DNA of 7,295 nt from Candidatus Gastranaerophilales bacterium. Its GTDB lineage: Bacteria; Cyanobacteriota; Vampirovibrionia; Gastranaerophilales; Gastranaerophilaceae. Positions within the stretch are counted from its first letter, which is position 1. Each line of letters begins with the position of its first letter. The position numbers and the translations under genes were made by a program. Below the pieces are notes generated by a model. It was not told the DNA's origin and made no database searches. It worked only from the letters and a program-made list of their open reading frames with translations. Location of the stretch: contig CANQZO010000095.1 in NCBI GenBank assembly GCA_947628355.1, positions 1 to 7,295 on the forward strand. Reading direction: 5' to 3'. Below, piece by piece: positions 6,486 to 7,295 of this stretch.

Positions 6486-6833
6486 TTAATTATTACCGAA
6501 TATTTCCCCTGCTTTTTGAGCCTGTTTAAGAAGCCCATAGTAAAATTCAAGCTCATCTTCGGTTGCTTCATTCAATATTTGCATAGATTTTATATAAAAC
6601 GGGTTGTCGTTTGCTGATACTTTTTTTAAATTCAATCCGACCTTATCAACTTCCAAATCAAGGGCGGATAAAACCTTGCTTAATGTAGCAAAACTGGGCT
6701 TATAAGTACCCAATTCAAGTTTTGAAATATGTTTTTCATGAACACCTGCCAGCTCTGCCAACTGTTCTTGAGTTAAGCCTTTAGCCTTTCTGATTTGTTT
6801 TAATTTTTTGCCAAAAGTATTGTCATTAGTCAT
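6486..6833 (-). CDS. XRE/Cro-C1-family transcriptional regulator
   Basis: A 115-residue cytoplasmic DNA-binding protein. Residues 8-62 form the five-helix XRE domain: FGKKLKQIRKAKGLTQEQLAELAGV gives helices one and two, HEKHISKLELGTYKPS (32-47) the recognition helix and turn, and FATLSKVLSALDLEVDKV the last helices. A short linker (about 65-80) leads to a C-terminal helical segment (83-108) that may mediate dimerisation; no protease or metal-binding domain is attached, as expected for a small SinR-like or antitoxin-like repressor. ATG 6833-6831 has AAGAGG 7 bases upstream, a good ribosome binding site. No toxin gene is beside it. The neighbour is a divergent secreted-protein gene, and the region between them holds a perfect palindrome, so this protein may control that gene and itself. 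It ends 16 bases from the convergent mannosidase stop, and I see no hairpin terminator between them. Confidence 0.93.
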   Translation of the reverse strand: MTNDNTFGKKLKQIRKAKGLTQEQLAELAGVHEKHISKLELGTYKPSFATLSKVLSALDLEVDKVGLNLKKVSANDNPFYIKSMQILNEATEDELEFYYGLLKQAQKAGEIFGNN

Positions 6834-6906
6834 GTTTTAACCTCTTATTTAATTTTAAAAGGATAGTAAAAGAAGTTTAACAACACACTCTGGTAATTTT
6901 TTATTA

Positions 6907-6921
6907 AAGTATCAGATACTT
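6907..6921. promoter_or_regulatory. Perfect 15-bp palindrome, candidate operator
   Basis: AAGTATC-A-GATACTT has two perfect 7-base arms around one central base. It sits between the divergent XRE regulator and the secreted-protein gene, and its right arm overlaps the first bases of the predicted -35 box (6920-6925). That position would let a dimeric repressor block the rightward promoter. The length and symmetry suit an XRE-family dimer, but which protein binds is inference. The short loop and lack of a T tract argue against a terminator. Confidence 0.5.
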
Positions 6922-6948
6922 GATATTTTTATAAAACTGTATTAATAT
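6920..6948 (+). promoter_or_regulatory. Sigma70-type promoter for the secreted-protein gene
   Basis: TTGATA (6920-6925, five of six consensus -35 bases), a 17-base spacer, and TAATAT (6943-6948, four of six -10 bases). This predicts a start near 6955 and a leader of about 30 bases carrying AAAGGAA (6972-6978) ahead of ATG 6985. Spacing and leader length are all normal, which makes it the best promoter candidate in the window despite the AT-rich background. Confidence 0.5.
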
Positions 6949-6984
6949 AAAAACGGAGTAATTTTTAATATAAAGGAATTAATT

Positions 6985-7295
6985 ATGAAAAAGAAAAAAG
7001 TATTATTAGCATTATTGCTTTTTGTTTTAGCAATGTGTTTATATGCAGAATCATCAAAAGTTTATGCATTAACGCCTGATATTTATTTATCAACAGGTAA
7101 ATCAAGTGATAATCCTAATACAACATCCGCCAGCTTTAGTGGTTCAACTGGTTCCACCGATATAACAGATTTCAATATTATACCTGATACTCTTACCAGC
7201 CCGAGTTATACAATAAAAGGAAGTGATTTGGTTGGTAATAGTGGCGGTTTTGGAAGAACTAATGTTACACCTGGATTAACCCGTGATGCATTATC
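6985..7295 (+). CDS. Secreted Ser/Thr/Gly-rich protein, N-terminal part (runs off the right edge)
   Basis: 103 codons are visible and the frame is still open at the window end. A clear Sec signal peptide is present: four lysines (2-5), a hydrophobic core VLLALLLFVLAMCLYA (6-21), and possible cleavage after Ala21 (LYA) or Ala28 (VYA). Cys18 lies in LAMC, which is a poor lipobox, so lipidation is unlikely. The mature part is rich in Ser, Thr, Gly and Asn (for example residues 36-58) with few charged residues, as in surface or extracellular beta-rich proteins. I do not recognise a family. The ATG has AAAGGAA 6 bases upstream, so the start is well supported. Divergent from the XRE gene and behind a promoter overlapping a palindrome, so it is probably repressible. 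Type of secreted protein (adhesin, cell-surface or fibre-like) cannot be decided from this fragment. Confidence 0.75.
   Translation, partial: MKKKKVLLALLLFVLAMCLYAESSKVYALTPDIYLSTGKSSDNPNTTSASFSGSTGSTDITDFNIIPDTLTSPSYTIKGSDLVGNSGGFGRTNVTPGLTRDAL

Noticed and set aside
6486..6833. XRE protein as an antitoxin of a toxin-antitoxin pair.
   Set aside because: No small toxin-like gene lies on the same strand next to it: upstream is a divergent secreted protein and downstream a convergent mannosidase.
7027..7038. Possible lipoprotein signal (LAMC) in the secreted protein.
   Set aside because: The residue before Cys is Met, not the Gly, Ala or Ser of a lipobox, and normal signal peptidase I sites follow at Ala21 and Ala28.
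1..7295. CRISPR array, tRNA or rRNA genes, insertion-sequence ends, riboswitches.
   Set aside because: No regularly spaced repeats, cloverleaf-like stretches, transposase motifs or long structured leaders were found; intergenic regions are all under 170 bases.

Overview
This is a low-GC, standard-code bacterial window with tight gene packing, mostly Shine-Dalgarno-led starts and long A runs. The mix of an HtrA-type protease, a GlcD-type flavoprotein, CutA, a family 38 alpha-mannosidase and a small XRE regulator would fit an anaerobic gut bacterium. Gastranaerophilales (Melainabacteria) or a similar AT-rich gut lineage is my guess from general style only; no marker gene here proves it.

Layout. 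At the left edge, on the minus strand, lies the first 185 codons of a membrane-anchored or secreted trypsin-like (HtrA/Deg) protease, cut by the window edge just after its catalytic Ser. A 169-bp divergent intergenic region follows. From 725 to 6469 all genes run on the plus strand with gaps of at most about 60 bp: a GlcD-type FAD-linked oxidase, CutA (overlapping the previous stop by 1 bp), a very AT-rich membrane-anchored SGNH-hydrolase-like protein, a zincin-like metallopeptidase split by a frameshift, and a cytoplasmic GH38 alpha-mannosidase that looks short at its C-terminus. A convergent minus-strand XRE-type regulator (6486-6833) ends 16 bp after the mannosidase stop. Across a 151-bp divergent region with a perfect 15-bp palindrome and a good sigma70-like promoter, a secreted protein gene starts at 6985 and runs off the right edge.

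How the genes relate. glcD and cutA are probably co-transcribed and translationally coupled. The SGNH-like gene, the broken zincin and the mannosidase may be a separately acquired group, since base composition changes sharply at the SGNH gene, but no shared pathway can be read from the sequence. The most useful observations are the zincin, whose HExxH helix and probable third zinc ligand lie in different reading frames joined at a nine-A run, with a strong ribosome binding site pointing at an ATT rather than an ATG; the palindrome overlapping the -35 of the secreted-protein promoter beside an XRE gene; and the short mannosidase. I see no convincing new multi-gene system, no CRISPR array, no RNA gene and no insertion sequence.
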